Numbered from the stretch's first letter, positions 38,573 to 47,963 are shown. The stretch: 64,000 nucleotides of DNA from JACXTP01 sp963789555 (GCA_963789555.1 CAWBKY010000010.1:81430-145429); one strand, 5' to 3'. Notes: a model not told the origin generated them from the sequence alone. Numbers and translations are program-made.

Positions 38573-39733
38573 ATGGCCAAGATATATCATGATTCAGATG
38601 CCGACTTGGGCGTGCTCAAGGGCAAGAAGATCGCAGTCATCGGTTTCGGCTCGCAGGGCAAGGCCCAGTCCATGTGCCTGCGCGACTCCGGCCTCAACGT
38701 GGTCGTGGGTCTGCGCAAGGGCGGAAAGTCCTGGGACGACGCCAAGAAGAACGGCATGAAGGTGGCGGAGATCGCCGATGCCGTGTCCGGCGCCGATGTG
38801 GTCATGATCCTGCTCCCGGACGAGGTCCAGGGCAAGGTATACAAGGCGGAGATCGAGCCCAACCTGAAGGAGGGCGCGGCCTTGGACTTCGCTCACGGTT
38901 TCAGCATCGTCTTCGGGGAGATCAAGGCACCGAAGAATGCGGACGTGATCATGATGGCCCCCAAGTCGCCTGGGCCGATGGAGAGGGAGATGTTCCTGCA
39001 GGGGTTCGGCGTGCCCGCGCTCATCGCGGTGGAGCAGGACCACAGCGGCAAAGCCAAGAAGATCGCCTTGGCGCTGGCCAAGGGCCTTGGCGCGACCAAG
39101 GCCGGGGTCATCGAGACCAGCTTCCGGGAGGAGGCCACCTCGGACCTTTTCGGTGAGCAGGCCGTGCTGTGCGGTGGAGTGACCGCCCTCATAGAGGCCG
39201 GCTTCGACACGCTGGTCAAGGCCGGTTACCAACCGGAGATCGCTTACTTCGAGTGCCTGCACGAACTGAAGCTGATCGTCGACCTCATCCAGAAGGGCGG
39301 CATGATGCACATGTGGACCTCCGTGTCCAACACCGCCGAGTACGGTGGCCTGAGCCGCCGGGACCGCCTCATCACCGCCGAGACCCGCAAGGAGATGGCG
39401 AAGATGCTCAAGGAGATCCAGGAGGGCAAGTTCGCCAAGGAATGGATGAAGGACGCCAAGTCCGGTATGAAGAAGATCCAGAAGATGGAGGACGAGGAGG
39501 CGGGCAGCGAGATAGAGGTCGTGGGCAAGGAGATCCGCTCCCTGTTCGAAACCCAGGCGCCAAAGAAGACGGCCAAGCCCAAGGCCAAGAAACCCGCCGC
39601 GAAGAAACCGGCGGCCAAGAAGGCACCGGTCAAAAAGGCATTGGCAAAGCCAAAGAAGACCGTGGCCAAGCCCAAATCGAAGCCTGCCGCGAAGAAACCG
39701 GCGGCCAAGAAGCCGGTGACCAAGAAGAAGTGA
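38573..39733 (+). CDS. ilvC: Ketol-acid reductoisomerase with histone-H1-like C-terminal tail
   Basis: IlvC rearranges and reduces acetolactate. IAVIGFGSQGKAQSMCLRDSG binds NADPH; FAHGFSI, MMAPKSPG, EATSDLFGEQAVLCGG and EYGGLSRRD carry metal and substrate residues of the class I enzyme. The normal end is near SLFETQ. A further 58 residues consist almost wholly of Lys, Ala, Pro with a few Val and Thr (KKPAAKKPAAKK units), like histone H1 or bacterial HU tails. The ATG at 38573 gives the family start MAKIYHDSD; the ATG at 38567 is also possible. A strong terminator follows. Confidence 0.93.
   Translation: MAKIYHDSDADLGVLKGKKIAVIGFGSQGKAQSMCLRDSGLNVVVGLRKGGKSWDDAKKNGMKVAEIADAVSGADVVMILLPDEVQGKVYKAEIEPNLKEGAALDFAHGFSIVFGEIKAPKNADVIMMAPKSPGPMEREMFLQGFGVPALIAVEQDHSGKAKKIALALAKGLGATKAGVIETSFREEATSDLFGEQAVLCGGVTALIEAGFDTLVKAGYQPEIAYFECLHELKLIVDLIQKGGMMHMWTSVSNTAEYGGLSRRDRLITAETRKEMAKMLKEIQEGKFAKEWMKDAKSGMKKIQKMEDEEAGSEIEVVGKEIRSLFETQAPKKTAKPKAKKPAAKKPAAKKAPVKKALAKPKKTVAKPKSKPAAKKPAAKKPVTKKK
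39596..39712 (+). repeat. Direct DNA repeat in the ilvC tail
   Basis: A 27-base segment at 39596-39622 recurs exactly at 39686-39712, encoding the AAKKPAAKK units. Identity at synonymous positions suggests recent internal duplication. Confidence 0.7.
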
Positions 39734-39753
39734 TATTTAGTTCTCCAGACCAA

Positions 39754-39780
39754 GGCGGCCTGAGAGCCGCCCCTTTTTTT
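39754..39780 (+). terminator. Terminator after ilvC
   Basis: GGCGGC (39754-39759) and GCCGCC (39766-39771) form a stem with a 6-base loop, followed by CC and a run of eight or more T. Confidence 0.75.
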
Positions 39781-39856
39781 TCATTTCTCCCACCCAGCAG
39801 CGGATGCTGCGGTCCTTTTATCATCAGATAGTGCGCTTCGGTGCTCAGGTTGAGGC

Positions 39857-40372
39857 ATGCTTCGGGCCAAATTCCGTTACGAGACCAAGACGTTCAAGTG
39901 GGTCACGCTGCTCCTGGTGAGCTTGACCGTCCTGAGCGGCGTCATGTTCTGGTATGCCATATCGGAGGAGGAGACCTATGTGGTCCTCCCCTTCGTCGGG
40001 TTCATGGCCACGATCGCATTCCTATTCGGAATAACCCCTTGGTTCACCGCCCATGAGGTGCACGATACGTACCTGGTGGTCCGCCAGGGTTGGTACTACC
40101 GAAACAGGATCGACATAGCCGACATCCTTGCAGTGAAACATGTCATGGACGGGCCCTGGGCCTATGGCCTGCACTTCATAGACGGCCACACCGTCTATGC
40201 CAACGGACGCACGAACGATCTGATACTTTTGGAGCTGGACAAGGTGAGGCATAGGGACGGCAAGAAGAGGCGCATGACCCGTGTGCTCTTCGACACGCTG
40301 GACAACCCGGGGTTCCTCAAGGCCATTGGGAAGCAGTACCAGGCGGAGCTGGAAAGATTGGATCGATCGTAA
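39857..40372 (+). CDS. Membrane protein with PH-like domain
   Basis: The 171-residue protein has two N-terminal helices (VTLLLVSLTVLSGVMFWYAI and VVLPFVGFMATIAFLFGI) and a soluble beta-rich part (TYLVVRQGWYYRNRIDIADILAV) resembling bacterial PH-like domains attached to membrane anchors. The function is unknown. It follows the ilvC terminator and is followed by a cyclophilin-like gene on the same strand. Confidence 0.6.
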   Translation: MLRAKFRYETKTFKWVTLLLVSLTVLSGVMFWYAISEEETYVVLPFVGFMATIAFLFGITPWFTAHEVHDTYLVVRQGWYYRNRIDIADILAVKHVMDGPWAYGLHFIDGHTVYANGRTNDLILLELDKVRHRDGKKRRMTRVLFDTLDNPGFLKAIGKQYQAELERLDRS

Positions 40373-40442
40373 TATCGCCAACAGGTCAAGCCCCCTCATG
40401 GAACAATTATCTGCAAGGGCGACCATATGAGGGGCGAGCAGC

Positions 40443-40814
40443 ATGAACAAGATAGTGATGCGAAGCCGCTACGATGCGTTCGAGATCGAGCTGAACGACT
40501 CCGATACGGCGAACGCCCTTTACCTGGCGTTGCCTCTGGAAAGGGAGATAAACGTTTGGGGCGGGGAGATCTACTTCGAGGTCCCGGTGGACCAGCCCTT
40601 GCATGATGGAAGGAAGGTCATGGAAAGGGGTGAGGTGGCCTACTGGCCGGAGGGCAGCGCCTTCTGCATTTTCTTCGGACCTACCCCCGCGAGCAAGGGC
40701 AAGGCCCCGGAGGCCTATACACCAGTGACCCCTTTGGGAAGAGTGGCCACCAACCTGGAGAGGCTAGAGCACCTGCCCGACCGGAGCGTGGTGGTGCTAG
40801 AGGTCCTCTACTAG
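40443..40814 (+). CDS. Cyclophilin-like fold protein (TM1367/PF04126-type)
   Basis: The 123-residue protein carries NVWGGEIYFEVP, GEVAYWPEGSAFCIFFGPTP and LGRV, the core of the small cyclophilin-like family. The catalytic arginine of true prolyl isomerases is not obvious, so enzyme activity is uncertain. It is convergent with the tldE gene (4-base overlap). Confidence 0.7.
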   Translation: MNKIVMRSRYDAFEIELNDSDTANALYLALPLEREINVWGGEIYFEVPVDQPLHDGRKVMERGEVAYWPEGSAFCIFFGPTPASKGKAPEAYTPVTPLGRVATNLERLEHLPDRSVVVLEVLY

Positions 40815-42169
40815 GCCCCGATCACTTCCAGATCGTCGAAGGCCACATGGGGCAGGATGCAGTTACGTACCACGCTCTGCTCCCTTCCCACGTCCCTGAT
40901 GCCCATGAGAGCCTGGTAGAAGTTGCCTGCCAATATCGCATGGTCGATGGTGCGGACCACCTCGCCTTTGACGATCTCCTTGGCGCAGCGCACCTCAAGC
41001 CCGAAGGCCCCGGTGATAGGGTTGACCTCGGCCGAGGCCAGCTTGTCCACCAAGATGCCTCGTTCCACTTCCATGACCATCCCCTCCAAGCGCTTGCTCC
41101 CTGGCTCCCAGACCAGGTTGATGGGGGCGATTTCCAAGGGCCTGCGGTAGGTGTTCTGCGGGTCGGTCGGGTCGCGACGCGAAGCGTTGCCGGTGCTCTC
41201 CACGCCTGAGAGCAGCGCGTTGTACTGGTCGTACATGAAGCCTTTGAGCACACCTCGGTCCACCAGATCCTTGCGAATGGTGGGCGCCCCCTCGTCGTCG
41301 TAACCGCTGCTGCACATCCCCCTCTCATCGAAGGGGTCGTCCACCAGGTTGAGCTGGATGGAGCCGACCCTCTCGCCCATCCTCTTCGCCCAGGCGCTCC
41401 TCTGCTTGTTGACGTTCTCCGCGCTCAATGAGAAGGCGACCGAGCTGAGCAATAGTTCGGCCAGCTCGATAGGCGGCAGGATGACCGTCATCCTCTCCTG
41501 ACCGTGGAAGTGTTCGGCCCTCTGCGCGTCCTGCGCGCTGGTCCTCAGCCCGACCCCGAAAGACGAGGCATCCAGGTCAGGGAGCTTGTTGGAATGATGG
41601 AACCGAACCCCTTCCCCTGGGTCGGCACCTTCGGTCATGGCGGTGAAGTGCAGATAGAGCATGGTGCTCCGCCCCTCCGTCTCTGCTCCGGAGGTGTTCA
41701 GCACCATATTTTGCGAGACCGCGGCCCGGATGATGCCGCTCGGCACCTTGACCTCGCCCCCCTCCATGGCGCTGTAGACGATGTCCTTGGCCATGGAGCA
41801 AACCCCCTCTTGGCCAAGTGAGGCGAGGTCCTTATCGTAGGTGATGGGGGTGGGGTTGCCCTTGATGGACGGGGCGAAGCGTTTGAACATATGGTCCGGA
41901 GCGGAGACATTGGCCAGCTTTATGGCGGTCTGGGCGCATATCTCCGCATCCCTGACCGTGGCCAGCGTGATGGATGATTGCCCCACCTTCTTCGACTTGA
42001 TGGCGCGCACCGCCAACCCCTGGTCCATGCGCTCCTCCACGCTCTTGACCTTGCCATCGTCCACGTAAAGCAATAAGGAGCGGGCGCGGGAACCGTAGAC
42101 CTCGGCGTCCGATGCCCCCTCTGCCAGCGCGGCCTTCAAGGCCTTCTTCACAAAAGGCTCGAGGCTCAT
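40811..42169 (-). CDS. tldE: TldE/PmbA-family protease subunit
   Basis: TldE is the non-catalytic partner in the TldD/TldE peptidase that trims unfolded or modified peptides. The 452 residues contain DAEVYGSRARSLLLYVDDG at the N-terminus, SGYDDEGAPTIRKDLVDRGVL and ASRRDPTDPQNTYRRPLEI; no HExxxH is present, as expected. The stop of tldD and this start abut (42170/42169), so they are coupled. Confidence 0.9.
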   Translation of the reverse strand: MSLEPFVKKALKAALAEGASDAEVYGSRARSLLLYVDDGKVKSVEERMDQGLAVRAIKSKKVGQSSITLATVRDAEICAQTAIKLANVSAPDHMFKRFAPSIKGNPTPITYDKDLASLGQEGVCSMAKDIVYSAMEGGEVKVPSGIIRAAVSQNMVLNTSGAETEGRSTMLYLHFTAMTEGADPGEGVRFHHSNKLPDLDASSFGVGLRTSAQDAQRAEHFHGQERMTVILPPIELAELLLSSVAFSLSAENVNKQRSAWAKRMGERVGSIQLNLVDDPFDERGMCSSGYDDEGAPTIRKDLVDRGVLKGFMYDQYNALLSGVESTGNASRRDPTDPQNTYRRPLEIAPINLVWEPGSKRLEGMVMEVERGILVDKLASAEVNPITGAFGLEVRCAKEIVKGEVVRTIDHAILAGNFYQALMGIRDVGREQSVVRNCILPHVAFDDLEVIGA

Positions 42170-43546
42170 TCAGCCACCCCCGAGGACGATGGTGGAACGG
42201 CAATACGGGCCCCCTGAGGATACTGGTATCCAATCCTCTATCCCCTTGCCGCACGTGCTGCCGTCCAGTTCCACCTTGTCGCCCACGGCGTCCACCGTCT
42301 GGAGGATGTCCAAGGCATTGCCGGTGAGGGTGAACGATCGAAGCAGGCCGGCGATCTCCCCGTCCTTGATCAGGTAGCCGCGCAGGGCCTTCGCCTCGAA
42401 ACCGCCGCCGACCGGGTCCTCCATGCCGCTGAGCATCTTGTCGCAGAGGACCCCGTGCTTGACGTCCTCCAACATCTCCTCCAGTTTCATGTCGCCCTTT
42501 TCGAAGAAGGTGTTGGTCATCCTCACCCACACTCTCCGCCCATAATATTCCGCCCGACCGTTGCCGGTCGGCGGGAGGCCCATCTGCGCCGCCGTCTCCA
42601 GGCTCTGCATGTAACCTTTGTACACGCCGTCCTCGATGATGACGGTCCGGGAGGAGGGCGTCCCCTCGTCATCGAACGGGATGTGACCATGAGCGCCAGC
42701 AATGGTCCCATCGTCCACCATGGTGATGCCTTCGGAGGCCACCCTCTTGCCCACCGCGTCGGTCAGGAACGATCGCCGCTTCACTATCTCATCAGCCTCG
42801 CTGGCATGCCCCATCACCTCATGGGCCAGAAGACCGCTGATCACGGGGTCGCTGATGCAGGTGACCGGTCCGGAGGGGGCCTTCTGAGCTTGCAGCATCT
42901 TGACCGCCTCGTTCCCAATGTGCCTACCGAAGGCGTTGACATCCACCGCCTTTATGAGCTCGAACCCTCCGGAGCCGTCCATGCCGTCATAGTACATCTC
43001 GGTGTTCGAACCGTCGGAGGATATGGCCTGGCCTATCAGACGCAGGCGCACCTCCTCCCATTCCAATTGGTCGCCCAGGCTGTTGCACAGCAGGTTATTG
43101 CGCACGTCCTCCCGGTACATGGCGTTGCTGTTGACCACTTGGGGACCGACACGTTGCGACCGCTCCGCGTCGAACACCAGTGCCAGCTTTTCCTCCCAGG
43201 CCACCTGGGAAGGATGAGTCTTCAAATTGGCCCTCACCTTTGCCTGGCGGGCCCTCCGCTCCGGTATGGGCGGACCGGTGGCGCTGCCGGAATGAGCGCT
43301 TCGCACCGCTCGATTGGCCGCGTCCAGCACCGTGTCCTTGCCGGGGTCTACGCCCGATGCGTAGCCCCAGGACCCGTTCACCCTGGCCCTCAGGCAGACC
43401 CCGCCCAAGCGGTCGTCGGAGAGCGTCCTCACGCCCCCGTCCACCACCACGATCAAGGTCTTCTCGATGGTCTGCCAGCGCGCATCACAGAACTCCGCCC
43501 CCAAGGAGCGCATGCGCTCCACCGCCTTGATGAGCAGGTCTTGCAT
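42170..43546 (-). CDS. tldD: TldD-family metalloprotease subunit
   Basis: TldD carries the zinc site in AHEVMGHASEADE (HExxxH) near residue 240. DVNAFGRHIGNEAV and IPFDDEGTPS are also typical. Length is 458 residues. It lies between the M24 peptidase (upstream) and tldE (downstream), with no gaps, forming a three-gene peptidase operon of likely peptide turnover function. Confidence 0.92.
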   Translation of the reverse strand: MQDLLIKAVERMRSLGAEFCDARWQTIEKTLIVVVDGGVRTLSDDRLGGVCLRARVNGSWGYASGVDPGKDTVLDAANRAVRSAHSGSATGPPIPERRARQAKVRANLKTHPSQVAWEEKLALVFDAERSQRVGPQVVNSNAMYREDVRNNLLCNSLGDQLEWEEVRLRLIGQAISSDGSNTEMYYDGMDGSGGFELIKAVDVNAFGRHIGNEAVKMLQAQKAPSGPVTCISDPVISGLLAHEVMGHASEADEIVKRRSFLTDAVGKRVASEGITMVDDGTIAGAHGHIPFDDEGTPSSRTVIIEDGVYKGYMQSLETAAQMGLPPTGNGRAEYYGRRVWVRMTNTFFEKGDMKLEEMLEDVKHGVLCDKMLSGMEDPVGGGFEAKALRGYLIKDGEIAGLLRSFTLTGNALDILQTVDAVGDKVELDGSTCGKGIEDWIPVSSGGPYCRSTIVLGGG

Positions 43547-44647
43547 TCAGATCACTGTCAGTTCTTTGTTCGCGGTCGTGAGCAGTTCACATCCCTTCTT
43601 GGTGACCACGATGTCATCCTCTATCCGCACCCCGCCCTTGCCACGGATATAGACCCCTGGCTCCACTGTGAGCACCATCCCCTCCTCGAGGACCAGGTCC
43701 ACCCCTGGCCCCATGCGCAGGCCGTCATGCACGGAAAGCCCGATGCTGTGGCCGAGCGTGTGGATGAAAAGGCCTTTGAAGGGAGAGGCATCGATCAATC
43801 TCCGGGCGACGGCGTCCACGTCCTTGCCGTTCACCCCAGGCCGGACCATGTCCAATGCCGCCAGCTGCGCATCTAGGACCACCTGGTACATCTCCTTCTG
43901 CCACTTCCAGGCATTGCCCACGAAAAAAGTGCGAGTGATGTCGGAACCGTACTTGAGGGCCCTGGCGCCGAAATCGAAAAGGGCCATGTCCCGCTTCTTG
44001 CAGCGAGCTGGACCGGCCTCGTGGTGCGGCTCGGCCGTGTTCGGCCCGAAGGAGGCGTTGGTATCGAAATTGGGTGACGATGCGCCCTTCTTCTGCATGA
44101 GGTAGTTGATCTCCGCGGCCGCCTCATACTCCGCCATCCCTGGCCTCACGAAAGAGGGGATCTCCTCCGCCACCTCCGAGGCGATACGGCAGGCATTGCG
44201 CAAACGCTCCACCTCGACCGCGTCCTTGATGGCCCTCGCCCTCTCCAAAGCCGGGTAGACGTCCACCATCTTCACCTTGGGCAGGATGCGCTTGATCTCG
44301 TTCATGCTGCTGAGCGTGATGCCGTGGCCGTTCACGCCGATGGTCGTGGCCTTTCCCAGCGTGTCCTTGACCAGCTCCGCCTTGTCAGCGCGGTTCTTGA
44401 AGACCTTCACCTCGGCCGAGGAGGATCGGGCGCTGGTCTCTTCCAAGGCCACCGTGATGAGCTCCACCTTGCCATCGGGCCAACCGATGACCAGGCAGCT
44501 CTCGAAAAGACCGGAGGTGGTCCCAGTGAGGTAGGGGAACATGGCGTCCAGGTTCGGTTCCACATCGTTCATGAGCACAACGGCGTCGACCTTCTGATCC
44601 AAGCCTTCGAAGATGCGGCGCACGCGCTTGGAGGTGGGATGGGCCAT
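43547..44647 (-). CDS. Xaa-Pro aminopeptidase/dipeptidase (M24)
   Basis: The N-terminal creatinase-like domain (residues 1-130) is followed by the pita-bread fold with metal ligands in LFDFGARALKYGSDITRTF, HTLGHSIGLSVHDG, LTVEPGVYI and VRIEDD. It should remove N-terminal residues before proline or split X-Pro dipeptides. A minus-strand TATA (CTATTTAATC, about 44669-44678) lies about 25 bases before the ATG, giving a leaderless operon start. Confidence 0.9.
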   Translation of the reverse strand: MAHPTSKRVRRIFEGLDQKVDAVVLMNDVEPNLDAMFPYLTGTTSGLFESCLVIGWPDGKVELITVALEETSARSSSAEVKVFKNRADKAELVKDTLGKATTIGVNGHGITLSSMNEIKRILPKVKMVDVYPALERARAIKDAVEVERLRNACRIASEVAEEIPSFVRPGMAEYEAAAEINYLMQKKGASSPNFDTNASFGPNTAEPHHEAGPARCKKRDMALFDFGARALKYGSDITRTFFVGNAWKWQKEMYQVVLDAQLAALDMVRPGVNGKDVDAVARRLIDASPFKGLFIHTLGHSIGLSVHDGLRMGPGVDLVLEEGMVLTVEPGVYIRGKGGVRIEDDIVVTKKGCELLTTANKELTVI

Positions 44648-44701
44648 GCCAGCGAGTAGGGTGTTTCCGATTAAATAGAATTTCCTTCGATAATCTTACG
44701 C

Positions 44702-45520
44702 TCAGATGCCGATCCAAACGTTGCCAGCGATGCGCCTGATGGCGGCGATGGCGCTGAGCGCCGCAAGGTAGCTGGTGGCCGGGTTCGAAGGGAACGGTAC
44801 GTTGTCCGTCTCGGCCACGATCTCACCGAATACGCCCTTGACCACCAAGCGGTGGCTGTTGCACTCGCACAACGGGTCACAGATGAGCTTCACCCTGGTC
44901 TTGTCCAAGCCCAGGCCGAGCAACGAGATGGTCGCGGACACGTTGACGTTCTTGGGGAAGTGGTGGATGGCCTCCCGGGCCGGACCATCATAGATGACGG
45001 TGCGTTCCTTGAGGGCGTCCACATCGATGCCTTCCTCCTTGAGGTAAGGCACTTCCTTGAAGCTCTTCGGACCCTTGGTGCTGATGAGCTCCACCGAATC
45101 GATCTTGTCCACCGATGCCGAGTGCAGGCCGTCGGTGCCGCAGACCGCGCCGGATGGCACATAGAGCCGGCCACCCTTCTTCTTGGCCAGGTTGAAGCAC
45201 TTCTCCCGCAGCACGTCGTCCACGAAGGCCCCCACGCTCATGACCAGGACGTCCTTCCCGAAACCGAGGATGAAAGGGACGTAATGGGCCACCGCGTCCT
45301 GTCCGGCCGCCTCCACCACCAGGTCCAGGTGCTTGAGGTGGGCCCGGATGCTCTCGTCGGTGTTCGAGATGTACTTGGCCTTGCGATATTGCTTGACCGC
45401 CTGCTGCGCCTTCTCCTCGCTCTTGTCCGTCATATAGAAGAGGTCGACCTCGTCCATGGTATCGATGGCCTTGGCCATGGTCTGTCCGATGGCGCCGCAA
45501 CCGATGATGAGCAGCCTCAT
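44702..45520 (-). CDS. nadX: L-aspartate dehydrogenase
   Basis: NadX oxidises aspartate to iminoaspartate for NAD synthesis. RLLIIGCGAIGQTMAKAI binds NAD; DLVVEAAGQDAV, VPSGAVCGTDGL and KNVNVSATISLLGLG hold the catalytic region and histidine-containing loop (CNSHRLVVKG). Length is 272 residues. The ATG at 45520 is about 25 bases after a minus-strand box (GTTAAATCC). Confidence 0.88.
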   Translation of the reverse strand: MRLLIIGCGAIGQTMAKAIDTMDEVDLFYMTDKSEEKAQQAVKQYRKAKYISNTDESIRAHLKHLDLVVEAAGQDAVAHYVPFILGFGKDVLVMSVGAFVDDVLREKCFNLAKKKGGRLYVPSGAVCGTDGLHSASVDKIDSVELISTKGPKSFKEVPYLKEEGIDVDALKERTVIYDGPAREAIHHFPKNVNVSATISLLGLGLDKTRVKLICDPLCECNSHRLVVKGVFGEIVAETDNVPFPSNPATSYLAALSAIAAIRRIAGNVWIGI

Positions 45521-45638
45521 GGTTGATGCAAACAACGAGGATGGATTTAACGATAGCGACCTCCTGGTGCTCCCATAGTGACCAGGTTCGGCCCCTTTGG
45601 GAATAAGGACGAGCGTTCCTTCCTGATTAGGACGGAAG

Positions 45639-45690
45639 GGATTATTCCAGTCCATTATGGAATAATCCAGAGCGGGCAACCATTCATAAG
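45639..45690. promoter_or_regulatory. Long perfect inverted repeat and promoter ahead of the hydrolase gene
   Basis: GGATTATTCC (45639-45648) and GGAATAATCC (45659-45668) are a perfect 10-bp inverted repeat with a 10-base spacer. A further CCTTCC/GGAAGG pair (about 45618-45638) and a GGGAATAAGGA half-site (45598-45608) lie upstream. A TATA-like ATTCATAAG (45682-45690) follows and the gene starts at 45714. The position between divergent nadX and hydrolase genes suggests a dimer-bound operator. Confidence 0.5.
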
Positions 45691-45713
45691 GGGGGCGAGC
45701 GAAGCTCGATCCT

Positions 45714-46495
45714 ATGAAGCTAGAGATCCATAGGTTCGGAGTGCTGAGCGCGAAGCACTCGCATCCTTTGGTCTTTATCCACGGTGAGTGGCATGGTGCG
45801 TGGTGCTGGGAGGAGAATTTCGTTCCCTTCTTCCGCCGCCATGGCTTCCTTTGTGTCACGATGGACCTCAGGGGGCATGGTGGTAGCGAGGGGTCGGAGG
45901 GGTTGAAGGACTGGAAGTTGGAGGACTACGTGGCCGATCTGGCTGAGATGGTCGAAGAGGTGGGGCAGGACCCTATCCTGATAGGCCATTCCATGGGCGC
46001 CACGGTCTCTCAGATATTTGCGTCGCAGCATCGGGTGGTGGGCATGGCACTGCTCTGCCCCATACCTATGTTGGGATATCACGACGATGCCGTGCGTTTG
46101 TTCAAAGGCCATCCTTGGACCACATTCCTTGCGGAGGTTGGCCAAAACGCCGGTAGATTGGTCGAGGACGAAGGATTGGTGAGGCACCTCTTCCTATCCG
46201 AGAAGGTCCCGGACCGGGATGTCTGTCGTTATTACTGCCAGCTGCAGGGGGAGTCCCTGAGGGCGATCCGACAATGCGTCGATGGTGTCAGAGTGCCTCG
46301 TCGAGCCAAGAGCCCCCGACCCTTGTGATCGGACGGGAAGGGGACGAGGTGGTCTCGCCCCAGAGCGTGCATCGCTGCGCCGACCAGTGTCATGTTAGTG
46401 AGGTGATTGTGCCGGGGTCAGGCCACGACATCATGCTGGATTGGGGTTGGGAGCGGGCGGCGGAGTCGGTACTGGCATGGGCGGACGCCCTTTAG
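45714..46495 (+). CDS. Alpha/beta hydrolase (frameshifted)
   Basis: FIHGEWHGAWCWEENF is the oxyanion region, LIGHSMGATVSQIF carries the nucleophile serine, and PGSGHDIMLD has the catalytic histidine. The family plan is that of small esterases/MhpC-like hydrolases. The frame changes near 46300 between the lid and the last strands (LVIGREGDEVVSP). The natural substrate is unknown. Confidence 0.8.
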
Positions 46496-46589
46496 GGTGA
46501 GGTGCCAATACCGGAGGGGGTCCGCCCCCGGCAACCGTCCCTAGACCCCGCCCGAACACCTTATTATTGCGGTCGCATAATCAGGCCCA

Positions 46590-46994
46590 TGCGCTACGAG
46601 GTCCTGGAGCATACCGCCGATGTCATGATCAGGACCACCGGGGCGTCGCTGGAGGAGTGCTTTGCCAACGCCGCCTACGCCCTCTTCGACCAGATGGTGG
46701 AGGCGGACCGGATCAGAGCCCGTCACGGTCAGGGAGATCGTTGCGGAGGGGTTCGACCTGGAGTCCCTCCTCATGGACTTCCTCTCCGAGTTCCTCTTTC
46801 TTCTTGACACGGAACGTCTGGTGTTCGGCCGGTTCGATGTTTCCATCGAAGGTCTAAGGCTTCGGTGTCTGGCCCATGGCGAGCGCATCGACCTGGAAAG
46901 GCATGGTCCCAAGAAAGAAGTTAAGGCCATCACCTACAATATGATGTCAGTCGACACGGAAGAGCCGTCGCTCACCGTGGTCTTCGACATCTGA
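46590..46994 (+). CDS. Archease (frameshifted)
   Basis: Archease activates the RNA ligase RtcB in tRNA splicing and repair. The N-terminus YEVLEHTADVMIRTTGASL and the end EVKAITYNMMSVDTEE with final FDI are diagnostic. The frame changes near 46715. A box CTTATTATTG about 25 bases ahead implies a leaderless message. No rtcB is in the window. The next gene begins 9 bases later. Confidence 0.9.
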
Positions 46995-47003
46995 GGAAGA
47001 ACG

Positions 47004-47963
47004 ATGAAAGCCTCCGCCACCGCTTACCCGATACAGGGACTGATAAAGTACCATGGACTGATGGACGAGGACCTGAGGTTGCCTTACCACGATTCCATCT
47101 CCGTCTGCACCGCCCCACTGATCACCCACACCACCATCGAGTTCGGCCACGAGTACGACCAGGCGGAGTTCGATGGGAAGAGGGCGCAGGGCAGGGCGTT
47201 GGAGCGGATCATGCATGTGGTGGAGCCGCTGAGGAAGAGGGCGGAAGAACGCTCGGGCTTCAGGATGGTCTCCAAGAACAACTTCACCTCCAACATCGGC
47301 CTGGGGGCCAGCGCCTCTGGCTTCGCCGCTTTGGCCATGGCTACGGTGAAGGCATTGGGTCTGGAAATGGGCCTGGAGGAGGTCTCGACCTATGCCCGGC
47401 GGGGCGCCGGTTCGGCCTCGAGGTCCGTGACCGGTGGCTTCTCCATCTGGTACCAAGGCAAGGACGACCGCAGCAGCCACTCCCGCATGCTCGCCTCCTC
47501 CAAGGACCTGGACATGGGCATACTGGCTGTGCTTGTCCCCGCCTATAAGTCCACCGAGGCGGCCCACAGCGCGGTCACCAGCTCGCCCTTCTTCAAGGCC
47601 AGGATCGAATATGTGGCAGAGGCCATCCCTAAGATGGAGTCGGCCATACGCGAGAAGGACATATTCCGCATCGGGGAGCTGGCGGAACTGGACACACTCC
47701 TTCTGCACGGGATCACCATGACCGGCATCGATCAATTGTTCCTGTGGCGCCCGGAGACGGTAAAGGTGATATTGGAGGTCAAGGAGATGCGCAAGGCGGG
47801 ACTGAACTGCCATTTCAGCATCGACACCGGCGCCACGGTCTATGTGAACAGCCCATTGGACCAATTGAAGGAGGTGCAGGGCCGGATCGAGGCCTTAGGC
47901 ATGGACACCTTGAGCTGCCATGTCGGGGACGAGGCCAAGATGGTCGACCATCATCTTTTCTGA
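47004..47963 (+). CDS. MvaD-like GHMP enzyme (mevalonate-pathway decarboxylase or kinase)
   Basis: The 319-residue protein is of the diphosphomevalonate decarboxylase family: IKYHGLMDEDLRLPYHDSIS carries the lysine, NFTSNIGLGASASGFAALA is the phosphate loop, and FSIDTGATVYV retains the catalytic aspartate position. Thermoplasmatota have split this family into mevalonate-3-kinase and bisphosphomevalonate decarboxylase, so the exact substrate cannot be assigned. Keeping both the Lys and Asp favours a decarboxylase. It is probably cotranscribed with archease. Confidence 0.8.
   Translation: MKASATAYPIQGLIKYHGLMDEDLRLPYHDSISVCTAPLITHTTIEFGHEYDQAEFDGKRAQGRALERIMHVVEPLRKRAEERSGFRMVSKNNFTSNIGLGASASGFAALAMATVKALGLEMGLEEVSTYARRGAGSASRSVTGGFSIWYQGKDDRSSHSRMLASSKDLDMGILAVLVPAYKSTEAAHSAVTSSPFFKARIEYVAEAIPKMESAIREKDIFRIGELAELDTLLLHGITMTGIDQLFLWRPETVKVILEVKEMRKAGLNCHFSIDTGATVYVNSPLDQLKEVQGRIEALGMDTLSCHVGDEAKMVDHHLF

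Noticed and set aside
39596..39712. Repeat as a CRISPR or mobile-element trace
   Set aside because: The 27-base repeat lies in frame in the ilvC tail and encodes the protein repeat; there is no spacer array.
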